Source: Peromyscus leucopus (taxonomy: Eukaryota; Chordata; Mammalia; Rodentia; Cricetidae). From it: 64,000 nucleotides of DNA. The DNA lies in assembly GCF_004664715.2 (NCBI RefSeq), contig NC_051075.1:26778715-26842714 (forward strand), given 5' to 3'. Under the pieces are notes generated by a model. That model had not been told where the DNA came from. It saw only the letters and a list, made by a program, of their open reading frames with translations, and ran no database searches. This document shows, piece after piece, positions 49,166-61,468 of this stretch (the stretch's first letter is position 1; each line of letters begins with the position of its first letter). The translations under genes and the position numbers were made by a program.

Positions 49166-49595
49166 TTGAGACTTTTTTTTTTTTTTAAGAGGAAAAAGGC
49201 CAAGTGTAACCTTTGGCTCACATAGCAGTTTTGATCTTCACTTGGTTGTCCACATCTTCCAAGTCCATGGCCAACATTGAATACTTCAGTCTTTGGTTTC
49301 ATCAACAAGTTGATTTATAGTACAGTGAAGTTTATATTCCTTTCAGTGCAATTTAGAATCTTCTTTTGAAAACCCATCTATATCTTCATCTCTTTATCTG
49401 TTTTTATATGGGAACTGCTAATTACCTTATTTGTATTTTATTTTTTGTCTGGTTGTCTTCTCTAATTTACTTCTTATTTTTTTGTTGTTCTGTTCGGGGA
49501 TTTGAGATCTGGGCTTGTAGGAAGTGTGGACATTGCATCCCAACAAGTATTTTACCATTGGCATTGCCTAGAATTGCTTGTGCATGATATTATGT

Positions 49596-49725
49596 GTTGA
49601 ACCCTAAATATCTCCTTGCCATGAGGTGAAGACTTGGTCTCCAGCCCCTGATGCTATTGGGAGGTGATAAAATGTTTAGGATATGAGGCCTGCTAGAAGG
49701 AAGTTAGGTCAAGGGGGTGAGGGTG

Positions 49726-49780
<55 letters not shown>

Positions 49781-49990
49781 GGCCATTGAAGGAGATACCT
49801 GATCCCTGAAGCCTCTTTTCTCTTGGTTTCCAAGCTTTCATGAGGTAAACAGCCCCTTGCCTCCTGCCCCCACCATGATCTACTGTGTGGCCACAGACCC
49901 AAAGCAACAGGGTCAGGGATCAGGGGCTGAAACATCATACACAGCCAGCCCCAAATAGATACTTTCTCCATTTTGACTCTCTCAAATATC
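49596..49990. repeat. Ancient interspersed repeat with inserted (TG)n
   Basis: Same family pattern as 4005-4325 and 53418-53640 ('gatgctattgggaggtgat'), split by (TG)n at 49729-49778. Confidence 0.4.
49729..49778. repeat. (TG)n microsatellite
   Basis: About 25 TG units. Confidence 0.95.
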
Positions 49991-50220
49991 ACATTTACAG
50001 AGAGCTGACTAGAACATGGCTATAAAACGAAGAACAAAAACCGGGCAGCTTTCAGTTCTCATTTTTGTTACAAACACTTCGATATTTGGGATGAAATGCC
50101 ATCACTGCTTTCTTAGAAATCTGTTGGGCTTGACATTAAATTAAAATAAAAGGACTTCAAATTTCTTGATATCTGTTAATTAAGATACATTAACATGCTT
50201 ATTATTCTTACATTTTATAG

Positions 50221-50446
50221 GCCAGTGACTACTTTTCGAAGGCGTTGGCGTTTAATCCAGAAAATAAGCATGCTCTCATGAATCGAGCTGTCACAAACAC
50301 ATTATTAAAGAGATATGAAGAAGCAGAAAAAGATTTCTCATGTGCAATTGAGCACTGCCCCCACTGGTCTGCACTATATTTTAACAGAGCAATTTTCCAC
50401 TTCTGCTTGAAGCAGTATGAGCTAGCCGAAGAAGACCTTGGCATAG
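50221..50446 (+). CDS. Ttc6: Ttc6 exon, TPR 17-19
   Basis: Acceptor cattttatag ends at 50220; donor gtaggt begins at 50447. The 226-nt exon reads ASDYFSKALAFNPENKHALM, then NRAVTNTLLKRYEEAEKDFS, then SALYFNRAIFHFCLKQYELA, ending EEDLGI plus one base. It is separated from the previous exon by 19.3 kb that contain the provirus. Confidence 0.9.
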
Positions 50447-50833
50447 GTAGGTGTCTTGTAAACATGTTGAGAAGATGGTAGCAATTAGTATACCTCTTTT
50501 CAGACTCCAAAAGAAGAACATCATCAAGCCTTTTGGTTTATATAGAATCCATATGTGTAGTACCACATCCTTAATGTGACCGATACAGATTCTGTTTTGT
50601 AATATCTCATCTTCACACATTGGTGAGATGAGTTATAATTATTAGGAAATCACATATAAGCAATGCCAGTCTCCCAGAGGAAGGCATTGGACCACAGCTT
50701 CCTGCATCAGTCTTCTCAGAAACATCTGGTGTTTCTAATTGAATCGCATTATTACATTTGAAGAAAAACACTTCAAATGAGAGCTATGGGAGATTGATAT
50801 CGACATATCTAGACCTTTTGTTTTCTTTTGCAG

Positions 50834-50970
50834 CCCTGACTTTGAAGCCCAATGAAGCTGATGTGTATAATCTCAGAGCACAAGTTCGTGGCAAATTAGG
50901 ACTGATAGAGGAAGCTATGAGTGACTATAACCAAGCCCTTGACCTTGAAGAATGTCCCCCGGTTACGTAA
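50834..50970 (+). CDS. Ttc6: Ttc6 terminal coding exon, TPR 20 and stop
   Basis: Acceptor ttttcttttgcag ends at 50833. The first two bases complete an Ala codon, then LTLKPNEADVYNLRAQVRGK, LGLIEEAMSDYNQALDLEE, and a short tail CPPVT before the TAA at 50968-50970. The final TPR is canonical. The tail after LDLEE is only five residues, so the protein ends almost directly with the TPR solenoid. Confidence 0.9.
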
Positions 50971-51401
50971 TTACAGATTCTTGTGGTTTCTGTACTAGGT
51001 TAAGTGTATAGTCTTCCTGAAACTGAAGTCTATTTGCTGTATAGAAATGTCACCATTGTTATTGTATTTATTGCACGTACTAAGCGGCTATTCTTTTTAA
51101 CCATTTAATATATTAAAAAAACTATTTATATTATGCATTAATTACAAAACTTTTTCATGATTTTAGAAATGAATTTGGTGTCATGTAGCCTTGTTTATAC
51201 TGGTGAAGTAAAAAGAAATGGCTTTCTGGTTCACCTAGTATCTTGATAGGTGAATATCTTCATGGGAAACAAGGTCTTAAAAAGGAATATTAATGCCTAA
51301 AGTATTTTCTGAAATAGTAAGAATAATAGAAAAAATATCATCAGCCTTTTTTCAATGCCTATTTAAACATATTCAACAGTTTCCAGCTTGAAAAGAATAA
51401 A
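50971..51401 (+). other. Ttc6: Ttc6 3' UTR (likely)
   Basis: AT-rich sequence without a reading frame follows the stop codon. The first AATAAA on this strand is at 51396-51401; further AATAAA hexamers occur near 51665-51670 and 51689. The end chosen is inference from the first hexamer; the cleavage site itself cannot be seen. Confidence 0.5.
51396..51401 (+). promoter_or_regulatory. Candidate poly(A) signal AATAAA of Ttc6
   Basis: First canonical hexamer after the stop, about 425 bases downstream. AT-rich context. A second hexamer at 51665-51670 is an alternative. Confidence 0.45.
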
Positions 51402-54400
51402 TATTAGCTGATGGGTATAAAAGACTGAGGTCTAGTACACCTCCTTTCTCTCCTTTACATACTGTAATACCAGCCTGGATTCTTCCCGGCCCCCACGCTC
51501 TTCCAGCACATCAACATGTTTCTTTTTTATGCGCTGCTTACCTTCCAGAATAACACCTACGAGGATTTTTGAGCATTCCTACTCCTAGAGATAATCCATT
51601 CTTTCTCTCATTCAGATTTCACAAATATACAAGTAAGTATGTATAAAAATCTGTGTATGGTTGTAATAAATGCTTTATAGCACCCAGTGAATAAAATTGA
51701 AACTTTTGGTCATTCTTTTTTTCCTACAGAGATCTTCCTATGTATCTAGGTTGGCCTTGAACTCATGGTTATCCTACTCTAGTCTCCCAAGTGCTAGAAT
51801 TTCAGGTGTGGGCCACAATGCCTGCTTAAGAATTCTTTATGGGATGTTTCTGAAAGATCTTTGGGTTAAGCAGAGAGTCCTTTTTGTTTTAACGTCACTT
51901 CCAGTAATCAAGGCTTCCTGATGTCTAACTTACTCAGATTTGCCACACTCAGTTTATTTTCCTTGTGGGTGTTTTATTCTCCTAAGTCATCACCGGGACT
52001 TTTGAGGACTGCTTTCACAGTGATAAGGCAGGGTTGTTCCCTGAAATTCCTTTACTTTTAACTGGACAGCCAGCATGTCACAATAGAAAGTTGATTGTAG
52101 TTTGTAAACTATGGTGAGGACACATCATATCATTCAGGGATAATTTTCCTGGCACAATGTATCAATTCATCCTAGTGAGTTATTTCAGCTGATTAATAAA
52201 ACACATTTAGCTTGTCTTTTGGAATCTTTTTGTTCTCACTAGTCTCCAGATTCATTTGTCCCTGGCTTAGCCAGAGCTGAGATTCAAACTGACCTCTTTT
52301 ACCTACAGATTTCTTTCCAGGGCACATACATGTCCGTTACTGCCCTGGGTTCCTTTGCTGAACTGGAAGTGTTAGATGCTGGGGGTTCTCTTAGTGCCCA
52401 CTGTGTGCCCTGCAGATGTACAAAAATATGTGCCTCTGTCGGGTGAACTTTTGAAGGTGACAGAGGTAAGTGACTGTTGGATAAATTCATCTCTTTCCAC
52501 TTCTTGATGCATTTCAGTATCCCAAGACTCTGGGTTCATAGAGGCTCTTGATGGCCCTGAGAGATGATGACATCAGTTGCACTTATGATAGCAGTCAGCT
52601 TCACTACGTATCTCACGCCAGTGTTTCTGTCTTATATGCCTCACTCTTAAAACATTCTTACTTTTCTGGGATTGAATTTACTGAAGCCAACCTTCATGCC
52701 CATGGCTTGCTGTCACGGCCATTGATCACACATCTTCTTAGCGCCTACAACTACAACTGCTTGTCTATTTTCTGGCTTTTCAAGCATCCTCTTCATGCCA
52801 CAGCAGCAGCATGCCTACTTTACTCTCCTGATGGAACCTGTTTTCCCAGACCTTCCCATGTTTGAACACCCATTCTCTATATAAAATCCCCTTTCTTTTT
52901 ATAATAATGGGGTGGGCCATTTTGTTGCCTGTAATTGCTAAACAACATTATGTCCTGAGATTTTATAAAAATTTGTTGCTAATTCAGATGGTTACTTTTC
53001 TAATGGCCGCAGTGTCTTTTCTGCAGTAAAGTTTGGTGATGAACAGAGGAGAATTACAACTTGAAAAAAGAGAGTATAATAATCACGACTTTTAGTACTT
53101 TAAGTCAAGTATCGGATTCCATGACCACACCCATTCCCTCTGCTCTCTCAGCAGCCCTATCATGTAGTAGGTATTATTAAGCAAGGAAACTGAGCTTCAA
53201 GAAGATGGACATGCACTAGTCGCTAGTAAGGAGTAGGTTGGATGTTGCGGTAGTTACTCCTGACTATTAACTTGCTGGGGTTTAGAAACACCTAAGAGAA
53301 GAAAGAGTGTGTCAGTCAGGGAGTTTCCAGAGAAGTTGAATTGAGTTGGGAAGACCCACCACTATGAGCGTGAGTGGCACGGTCCCTGGGATGCAGCCTT
53401 GTACTGAATAAGAAGGGAAAGCGAGTGGAACCAACTGTTTGTCTCTTTGCTCCATAACTGCAGATGCAATGTGACCAGCGTCCTCATGCTCCTGGCCCCC
53501 ATACCTTCCCAGCCATGGTGGACCAGCCCCTCGAACTGCTGATGTAACTCCTTTCTTCTCTGGGTGGCTTTTGTCAAATGCTTTGTCATTGCAACGAGAA
53601 AAGCAAAAGCGACACCCAGGGAAAACTGGTGCTGAGGAGTGACGCTACTGCTGTGACAAATCTGACCCTGTTAGCTCCCAGGCTTCTGGAAATAGTTTGC
53701 AGGAGCAATATGGAAGGGTTTTGAAATGAGTGTTACAGATGGTCTAAAGCATTGTGAGCAGAGCTTAATGGACTCTTCTCATAGTTTTAAATATCAGAAT
53801 ACTGAGAGAAGTGTAGACGTTGGATTTCCAACTGAGATTCCAGAGAAGAAGAAGGACTCTCGCAGAAGCTGGGCATCACACAGGCTTGGATTCCCTTCTC
53901 CAAAGCCTAGAGAAGTGGTTTCCAGAGACCAGCCTGAAAAGCTGAATAGGGGCCACTGAAACTGTGTTCCAATGGAACCAAATTGGCAGCGGATTTTGGC
54001 AGTATCATGGTGGTCACTGCTTCTTTCCATGCTAAAGAGAACATCCTGTGATTGTCTAGGCAAGTCTAGACGCTAGAAGGTAAGAGCAGGGAGCATGTGC
54101 ATTTGTAGTGCTTTCTTACTTGACGTGTCCTCCGAGGAGAAGTCCAAGACTACACAGCTCTAATGCACATACACTCACACGTGAGTACACACAGCTCTTT
54201 AGCACCATAAGACTGATAATAAGTAATGTTAAGATATGGATGGGATCAGCTTCTGGTAAAAATGACCCATCATGTAAGCTAGTCATTAAGAAGGTAGCTA
54301 AAAACAGAGCTCAGTCGAGATGATGAAGGTGTGATGTATACAAATAACGATGTATAATTGGATGGTGATATATCAGATATTAATATAATCATGCATAGTG

Positions 54401-55789
54401 CATGCAAGACAACAGCAAAACTATTAATTATTATTCCCTTTAAAGAAAAGTTATGAAGACTACACTGGTAAAGGAGGATAATGGTATGTGTTAGACCTAG
54501 AACAGAGAGAAGGAGATGTGTTTGTTCCTGGCTTTACATGTTGCTCAGATTTACAAAAGAGTAGGAACATTTGATCATTTGACCTTTTATTCATAAGTTC
54601 CTATAAAGTAAATGGAGTTTAGCTTGTCATTGCTTTAATTCACTCAACCATAAAGCCATTCAGCTTCTCCTTCCCCAAATTTATTCTATCCAAGAAAACT
54701 TGCAGAGATACCTTATTTTTCTATATGGTTATGTTAAGCAGAATATATTTTACAATAATATCCTATTTTGTGATAAACAAAGTACATGCATGGAGAACAT
54801 TCTACACTAGATTTTCACAGAATGTCTTAGGTTATTGTCATAATGCCAACCTTTCACAGTGAGCATCTGTGAGAGTAGAATTGTGGGTGGAGAGTTCATG
54901 AAGTCAGAAAGGAGGTTTAAGTGATTTCTCTCATTAAAAATTTTTAATTTTAATATTTCTGTAGCATATGATTTACTTAATTTTTTGATGAGAAAGGGTC
55001 TAGCCTGGGAAGACTTGGAACTCATTTTGTAGTTCAGGCTGGCCTCAAATAAGAGGCTAGAAAGAGGAATGCACATAGCAGAGAGAATGTGGAAAAAAAT
55101 ACAAGGCCATAATAATATAAACACAATTTTTTTTTCTTTGAAGAGTAAATTAGTTTTATTGACTGATGGAAAACTAAAGTTATAAGATGTTTGGACAGAG
55201 AACAATAATCAAGTCCTTCTGGTAATCTATATTTTCTTTTAACTTTGAGCCAAAAGAATATAAAATTGTAGACGATGAGTGAGCTAGTTGCTTGTGGTTC
55301 CTTCAACAAGAACTGCACAGCTTAGCAGTGGCATAGCACTAAATTCCAAAAATACTGTGTGCTGACCTCAGAGGCTGCTGTAATCACCCACACGGGTCAG
55401 ACTCCGAGTTTTTTTTTTCCTTTTCTGCCACCCTAGAAGGAAAAACAGAGCACATTGCTGAAGACGTACCACCTCGGGACATTTTAAGTTTAAGAGCACT
55501 AGATATCAAAATCATAGCTAGGGAATTCACTCAGCTGCTTTCACAATTACTTTTAAAAATGCCACAAAAAGTAATGTAGTATTTCTGTTTAGGCTGAGTC
55601 AGTAAGATCACAAATATTGAATTTTCTGGAACTCACTTTGTCCTAAATACTTTTAAAAAGTACAAAACAAGCAAAGTTTATTCATTTCATATAATCAGCA
55701 AATTTGGTAATTCAACTAGTTACTTTTTTGGTAATTTAATTTATAATTCAAGTTATGCATAGTTTTGTTCTTATTAAATAGCATTAAAA
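51402..55789. other. Region 3' of Ttc6 without recognised genes
   Basis: Contains an antisense diverged B1 at 51710-51826, a MIR-like piece near 53150-53230 and an ancient repeat at 53418-53640. Short open frames (for example 52548-52865 and 53726-53959) have no family resemblance I can see. The rest holds nothing recognisable. Confidence 0.5.
53418..53640. repeat. Ancient interspersed repeat, family unassigned
   Basis: 'gatgcaatgtgaccagcgtc' and 'ggaccagcccctcgaactgc' recall a common mouse repeat; relatives at 4005-4325 and 49596-49990. Confidence 0.4.
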
Positions 55790-56168
55790 ATTTAAATATT
55801 CTTTCCAACGTAATATTTTTATTGATTATTTGGGAATTCCACATAATGCACTCTGGTCACACTCACGTGCTAGTCCTTCCAGGGCCACACACACTCACTC
55901 TTTCACCCCCTACCACACAAAAAAAAAAAAACAAAAAAAACCCAAATCTATGTTGCTCATATATTCATTGGAGCATTGTCACACTCTCTGTAGCCAGCCC
56001 CTTAAAGGAAACTGAATTCTATTCCCACCCCTACCAGAAGCCATCAGTTATGGAGAGCTACACTTCAGCATCCTTATCAATATTTTGATGAGTTCTCTTT
56101 AATGGCTTCCTGTTGAGGCTGTTTCTGTTTTTGGAGGGGAGTGTGGAGAGATTGTCCCAGAAGCCACC
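55790..56168 (-). repeat. Antisense L1 3' sequence, left part
   Basis: 'tattgattatttgggaattc' and a C/A-rich tract resemble antisense rodent L1 3' ends. The segment is cut by the solo LTR at 56169 and appears to resume at 56677 (duplicated GCCACC on both sides). Confidence 0.5.
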
Positions 56169-56676
56169 TGTAGCAGGAATCTTAAAAGTTCTTATTAATA
56201 AAATCAAACCTGAGCCAGGTATTGGGGTGAATGCTGGAAGATCAGAGAAGCAGAACAAGCCACAGCTACCTCACCTCTCCAGGTCCTCAGCTGATCCTGT
56301 TTCCTCAGACTGGAAGCTTCCGAGTCCTCATCCAAATGAATCTCAGCTGAACTGCTGCTAAAAGCCTAAAAGCTTAACCAGCTAAAAGCTTCTAGTTCCT
56401 GGTCTTCACGCCTTATATATCTTTCTGCTTTCTGCCATTACTCCCTGGGATTAAAGGCTCACTTCCTGGGATTAAAGGTGGCATGAATCACCATGCCTGT
56501 TTTTTTCCAGTGTGACCTTGAACACACAGAGATCCAGGTGGATCTCTGCCTTTGGAATGCTGGAATTAAAGGTGTGCCACCATTTTCCAGCCTCTGTATC
56601 TAGTGGCTGTTCTGTCCTTTGCCCCAGATAAGTTTATTAGGGTGCACAATATTTCGGGGAACACAATACCACCACA
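56169..56676 (-). mobile_element. Solo LTR with exact target duplication GCCACC
   Basis: 508 bp, starts TGTAGCAGGAATC and ends ACCACCACA. Flanked by GCCACC at 56163-56168 and 56677-56682. It is the reverse complement family of 7713-8229. B1-like modules lie at about 56447-56600 in LTR-sense orientation. Confidence 0.85.
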
Positions 56677-56760
56677 GCCACCTATGTCTCTCATTCTCAA
56701 TTATGAGTCTGCAGTCATTGACACCACTTCAAAAGAAGTGTCCTTGCCCTTTACAGTGGG
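56677..56760 (-). repeat. Antisense L1-like sequence, right part
   Basis: Continues 55790-56168 across the LTR insertion and runs without a visible break into the minisatellite, so the array may be part of an L1 3' region. Confidence 0.35.
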
Positions 56761-57545
56761 AGCACAGATCATGGGCTTCCACGTGGCCTCTGGCATCAGC
56801 ACTTGCTACGGACCTCAGCATGGTCTCCAGTGGCAGTACAGACCATGGGCATCAACATAGTCCACAACTACAGCTGGGGCCTCAGATACTATCACAGACC
56901 CCGACAGCAGCATGGCCCATGGCCATCAACATGGCTTCAGGGGCAGAACAGGCCACAGATACCACTATGTCCTTGGCAACGGCACAGGCCACAGACATCA
57001 ACATGGCCTCTAGCAGGAACATAGACCACAGATATCCACAGTTTCCAGCTGCAGGATGGACCAGGTACGTCAACATGGCTTCCAGAGGCAGCACAGACCA
57101 CAAACATCAACATGATCCTTGGCTGCAGCACAGGCCACGGACATCAACATGGCCTCCTGTGGCAACACAGACTATGGACATCAACATGGATTCAGGCTGC
57201 AGCACAGACCCTGGTCTGTATGGCTTTTGGTGGTAACACATCAACATGGCCCCTGACTGCAGCAGAACCACAGACCCCAACATGGCCCTTGGCAGCAAGA
57301 TGGACCACAGACATGAATATGGCCTCAGATGGCAGTACAGCTCACACACATCAACATGACCTCCAATAGCAACTTGGACCATGGACACTAACTTGGGCTC
57401 CAGCGCAGCCCAGACCACAGTAATACACATAACTCTCTGGCTTCCACATGGCCTGGGGCAGAGCACTGACCACCGACACCAGCAAGTCCTCTGGCTCTTG
57501 CAGGGAACCACAGATACCAACATGGCCTCCAGGGGCAGCACAACC
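56760..57545. repeat. About 36-bp minisatellite, degenerate
   Basis: The landmark caacatgg recurs at 57071, 57108, 57145, 57182, 57242, 57278, (57314) and 57352, mostly 36-38 bases apart. Earlier landmarks at about 56850, 56927 and 56997 are at near-double spacing, so some units have lost it. The unit runs roughly 'cagcacagaccacagacatc' then 'aacatggcctc' plus a short variable part. Long open frames on both strands over this block (such as 56619-57236 + and 57107-57586 -) follow from a period near a multiple of three; they are not evidence for a gene. Confidence 0.8.
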
Positions 57546-57869
57546 TGAAGGTCTTTCGAGAACATCCAATTGAGAAAATGAACCATACATCATCTGAGAG
57601 CCAGGACAATTGTGTGGCTGGGCAGCACATTTTGGGGTAAAATCTGGCCAAGCGTCAGGCAGCTACAAAGCTGCCGGCCCCTACTCAGCATCAACATGTA
57701 TCCTCATCTACCACAGCCTTTTCCCACATCGGTCACCTCTCTTCATTTCGTACCAATTCTGCCTCTCTCCACCCAACACAGCTCTGTTGTCCATCTCTCT
57801 CCCACCTCTGCATTACATATCTGTTCATCATAGTGGCACTGTAAACTGTAGTGTGTCACACAATATCTA

Positions 57870-57923
57870 AATCTATGTATCTTTCTATATCTATCCATCT
57901 ATATCTATCCATCTATATCTATC

Positions 57924-57968
<45 letters not shown>

Positions 57969-57989
57969 CCTACCTACCTACCTACCTAC

Positions 57990-58045
<56 letters not shown>

Positions 58046-58077
58046 AGATATAGATACCCCCCCCCCCCCCCCCCCCG
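57870..58077. repeat. (TATC)n with (CCTA)n and a 20-base C run
   Basis: (ATCT)n to about 57966, (CCTA)n 57967-57990, (TATC)n to about 58045, a short tata segment, then 20 C (58057-58076). Confidence 0.95.
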
Positions 58078-58079
58078 CA

Positions 58080-58765
58080 AACAGCTTTACATACAAACAC
58101 TCGCTGCAACGAGTCATTGACGTGGCTCCAGGTTTCTAGTTTCTGAAGCACCATAAATACTGGACCATCACTGAGACTCTCTCCTGTATCCTGCTGTTGC
58201 CCAGAGTCAGGGTGATCTTGCGGCTAGGCCGGTCATGGGGAGTAGGAAAGCAGGATTTGTGTGAGCTCCAGTCCACCACACACCTCCCTGCCCTAGCTGC
58301 AGGCTGCCCTAAGGCTCACTGGGCTTGACTTTTGTGCTCGCAGCCTGTGGGTGGTGCTGTGTCTGAAGTTCCCCTTCTTCCGGCAGCTCGGTGCAGCAGG
58401 CAGGCGCTCTAGCCAAGGACCTGCCCCTTGAGTAATGCGTGTTCTTTGGCCACTGCAGCCACGCTCCCATGCCACTCTCATACCCTTCGCTGCAGCCGGC
58501 TTTCTGGTTTCGCCATTCTCTCCCACGCCAGGCTCTGCCCTGTCATCTTTCCTTCTTTTTTTTTTGAGTCCAATTTTTAAAAGCATCTTCACATAGGACC
58601 TGTCTTTTCTTTTCTTTTTTTTCCCCAGTTGTTCCGGGGATGCTGTGGGTTCTGCAGACTCCTTATCTGCTCCTCACCCACCTTGGAGCTTCCACGGTCT
58701 CTCAGTCTCCTTGGAGCTGCCCTGCCGTTCTGTGGCCCGTGCTCCTGGCAGTGCCATAAACACAG
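58080..58765. other. GC-richer segment left of the L1 ORF2 remnant
   Basis: No frame or known repeat identified. Richer in CpG-like and GC sequence than its surroundings (for example near 58380-58510). It could be a LINE 5' region or an unrelated sequence; I see nothing that decides. Confidence 0.3.
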
Positions 58766-60035
58766 ATTTCACCAAGAACACGTACAATACCAAAAATCTC
58801 TAACGCGATGACCATAATTAACGCACATTTCAATAATAGCTTTAAATATCAATGGCCTCAATTTGCCAATCAAGGCACAGGCCGACTCAATGGATCAAGA
58901 AGCGAAATTCATCATCTGTTGTCTGTGAGAAACACATCTTGGTTTTAAAGAGAGGAACTGCCTTAGAGTACAAGGAGCGTAAAGCACTCCAATCAGATGG
59001 GAACAGGAATTAAGCAGGTGTCCCTGTTATATTTTCTGAGAAAAGTGACTTTGAATTAAAATTAACCTGAATGATGAAGAAGGACACTGCATTCTAATCA
59101 AGGGAACACTTAACCAAGAAGATTTTAATCTCTTAAAAATATATGCACCAAAAACCCTGGGGAGCCCAACTTTATAAAAAAAAATGTACTATAGGTTTAA
59201 ATACACAGATCAATATCAATCCAAAAACAGTAGATAATTTCAGAACCTTGCTTTCTCCAACATCTGGACAAAAGAATAAATAAATAGGAACATCAGAATT
59301 AGTTGATATCATATATTAAGTGAATCTAACAAATATACAGAACAGTCCACTGAAACACCAAAGAATACATATACTACTCAGCAGGATGTGGAAACTTTTC
59401 TAAAATAGACTACATCTTAGGACACAAAACAATACTTTACAAATTCAAAAAGATTGAAATCACTCCTTGTAGCCTATCTGACCACAATGCAATAAAACTT
59501 AAAATTGATAGCAAAAACTCTAATAAACACACAAAATTATGGAGATTAAACAACTCATTAATGAATGATGAATAGGTCAAAGAAGAAATCAAGAAAAAGT
59601 ATTTTTAAAACTGTGGAAATAAATGAAAATGAAAACAACACAACAAACTTTTTGGGACACATTGAAATGTATAGGTCTAAGTATCTACATTAAAAAATCA
59701 GAAAGAGCAGGGAGGCAGAGGCACAGGTGGATCTCTGTGAGTTCGAGGTAAACCTGGTCTACAGATCCAGCTACGGGACAGCTAGAGCTACACAGAGAAA
59801 CCCTGTCTCGAAAAATCAAAAAAAAAAAAAAATCAGAAAGAGCATAAATGACTTTGATTTAATGATGCAACTCAAAAAGTTGAAGGAATGAAGAACAAAC
59901 TAGATATGAACCCAGTCATGGCAAGAAATAATAAAAATTAGAGCAGAAATCAACGAAATAGAAACAAAACAATACAATAAATTAACAAATCTATGACTGG
60001 TTCTTTGAGAAGATAAACAAGATTAACAGACTCTT
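58766..60035 (+). repeat. Decayed L1 ORF2 (endonuclease part), B1 inserted
   Basis: 'ctttaaatatcaatggcctc' and 'gagaaacacatcttggtttt' mark the ORF2 endonuclease region, and 'ctgaccacaatgcaataaaa' (SDHNAIK) its end. Many stops. A B1 lies at 59707-59833. Confidence 0.75.
59707..59833 (+). repeat. B1 SINE
   Basis: 'gtggatctctgtgagttcga' through 'acacagagaaaccctgtctc' and an A tail. The B1 left end is truncated. Confidence 0.8.
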
Positions 60036-60375
60036 TGGTTTTTGCTGACACATCACTGTTCATTTTTGAAAGAAGTCAGGACAGGAAATCAGTGCAGGAA
60101 GCTGGAAGCAGGAGCTTATGCAGGGGCCCTGGGAGAGTTCTGCTTCCTGACTTGCTTCAGCAGGTATGCTCACCTGCTCGCTTATCCCAGGACCACCAGT
60201 CCAGGATGGCTCCACCCACAATGGACTGAGTTCTCTCACTTCAATCACCAATTAAGAGAAGGCCCTACAGGCTTTCCTACAGCCTGTTCTTACAGAGGCA
60301 TTTTCTCAATTGAGGCTTCCTCCTCTCTGATGGCTCCAGCTTGTGCCAAGTTGACATAAAACTAGCCAGCACAAC
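60036..60375. repeat. Common rodent interspersed repeat, antisense
   Basis: Ends 'gccaagttgacataaaacta', the reverse of a very abundant rodent repeat. Interrupts the L1 fragment. Family name not assigned. Confidence 0.5.
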
Positions 60376-61140
60376 ATTTGTCAGAGGATGAATAGCCAGA
60401 ATATATTAAGAACTCAACAACAACAGAAGAGTTTAAAAAAAAAAAAAAAAACCCTTAAATAACAAAAAAACAAATGACCCATTTGAAAAATGGGCCTGGG
60501 ATCCGAACAAAGAGTTCCTAAAAGAAGGAGGGGGAAAATGACTAATAAATAACTCGAAGAATGTTCATCATCATTAGCAATTAGGGTAATGCAAATCAAA
60601 ACAACTGTCATTTCATTTTACCCCAGTCAGAATGGCAAAGATCAACAAAACAGCCAACAAGGAATGCTGGAGGGAAGGCTGGGAAAAGGAGGCCCTTGTT
60701 TACTGATTGCAAACTGGTACAGTCACTATGGAAACCAGTGTAGAGAATTATCAAAAAACTAAAAATAAATCTACAACCCAGCTGTAGAGCTCCTTGGCAT
60801 ATGCCCAAAGCACTCAGCATCCTACTGCACAGATACCTGCACAGCCTTTGTTGTTCATTGCTGTTCTAGTCACAATAGCTAGGAAATGGAAGCGTCCTAA
60901 ATGTCCTTCAGCTGAGGAATGGATAACGAAAATGTGGTACTTACACACTAGCTATAATAAGAATGAAATCATAAACTTTGGATGGAACCAGAAAAGATAA
61001 TGTTAGTGAAGTAACTCAGACCCCAGAAAGACAAACGTTGCATGTTCTCTCTCACTGGAGGCTCCTAGCTCCAAATCTTCAGGTGTGAGTACATATCCTG
61101 GAGTAATGCAGAAACCAGGAAAGTAAAAACAAACTGTTGC
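60376..61140 (+). repeat. L1 ORF2 3' part
   Basis: 'ggcaaagatcaacaaaacag', 'gaaatggaagcgtcctaaat' and 'acagacaaacgttgcatg'-type patterns of the ORF2 C-terminus and 3' end, with many substitutions. Confidence 0.65.
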
Positions 61141-61215
61141 TAGAGTAAAGGGACTGGAGAGCAATAGAAAGTGGACTAGCAGGATACAAGTGGTCTTATT
61201 GGGGAAATGGGAAAA

Positions 61216-61468
61216 GTTTGGATTATTGTTAGGATTTATGTTGGATTAGTAAACTAGTGGGTGTAGACTCTCCTCCAAGGTCCATGACTTCTGTAGTACT
61301 AGGTTTCCTGTACCAGGCATGGTTTCACTCTTAAGGGGGTTTTAAGTCTAATTAGAGAGCTGTTGGTTACCTCCAAGGTATACATGCCACTTCTGCATCC
61401 TTGGGGCTATTGTACCATGGTAGTTGTTGATGGGGTTCATAGGTGTCATAGCTGGGCAGGACTATTGG
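61216..61468 (+). repeat. Inverted repeat, left arm (253 bp)
   Basis: Pairs with 62056-62308 read in reverse complement; same length, about 19 mismatches by eye (about 92% identity). It sits in L1-like sequence, so the two arms are probably oppositely oriented copies of one repeat. Confidence 0.88.

Larger units (their letters stand above)
30905..50220 (+). other. 19.3-kb GC-AG intron of Ttc6
   Basis: Bounded by CAG|GCAATG and acattttatag. It holds a class II provirus (antisense), an L1 ORF1 remnant, B1, B3 and ID SINEs, an L1 3' UTR and a candidate class I LTR, all listed. Parts without a recognised feature: 30945-32035, 42800-44690, 46740-47250 and 47930-48730. Confidence 0.75.

Noticed and set aside
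56619..57236. A 205-codon frame that might be a secreted repeat protein
   Set aside because: It lies in the minisatellite, begins in the solo LTR, and the opposite strand is equally open; no splice or start support.
56760..57545. CRISPR-like array
   Set aside because: Units are contiguous and degenerate with no unique spacers, and this is a rodent genome.
57107..57586. A 159-codon minus-strand frame
   Set aside because: Antisense of the same minisatellite; opened by the repeat period.
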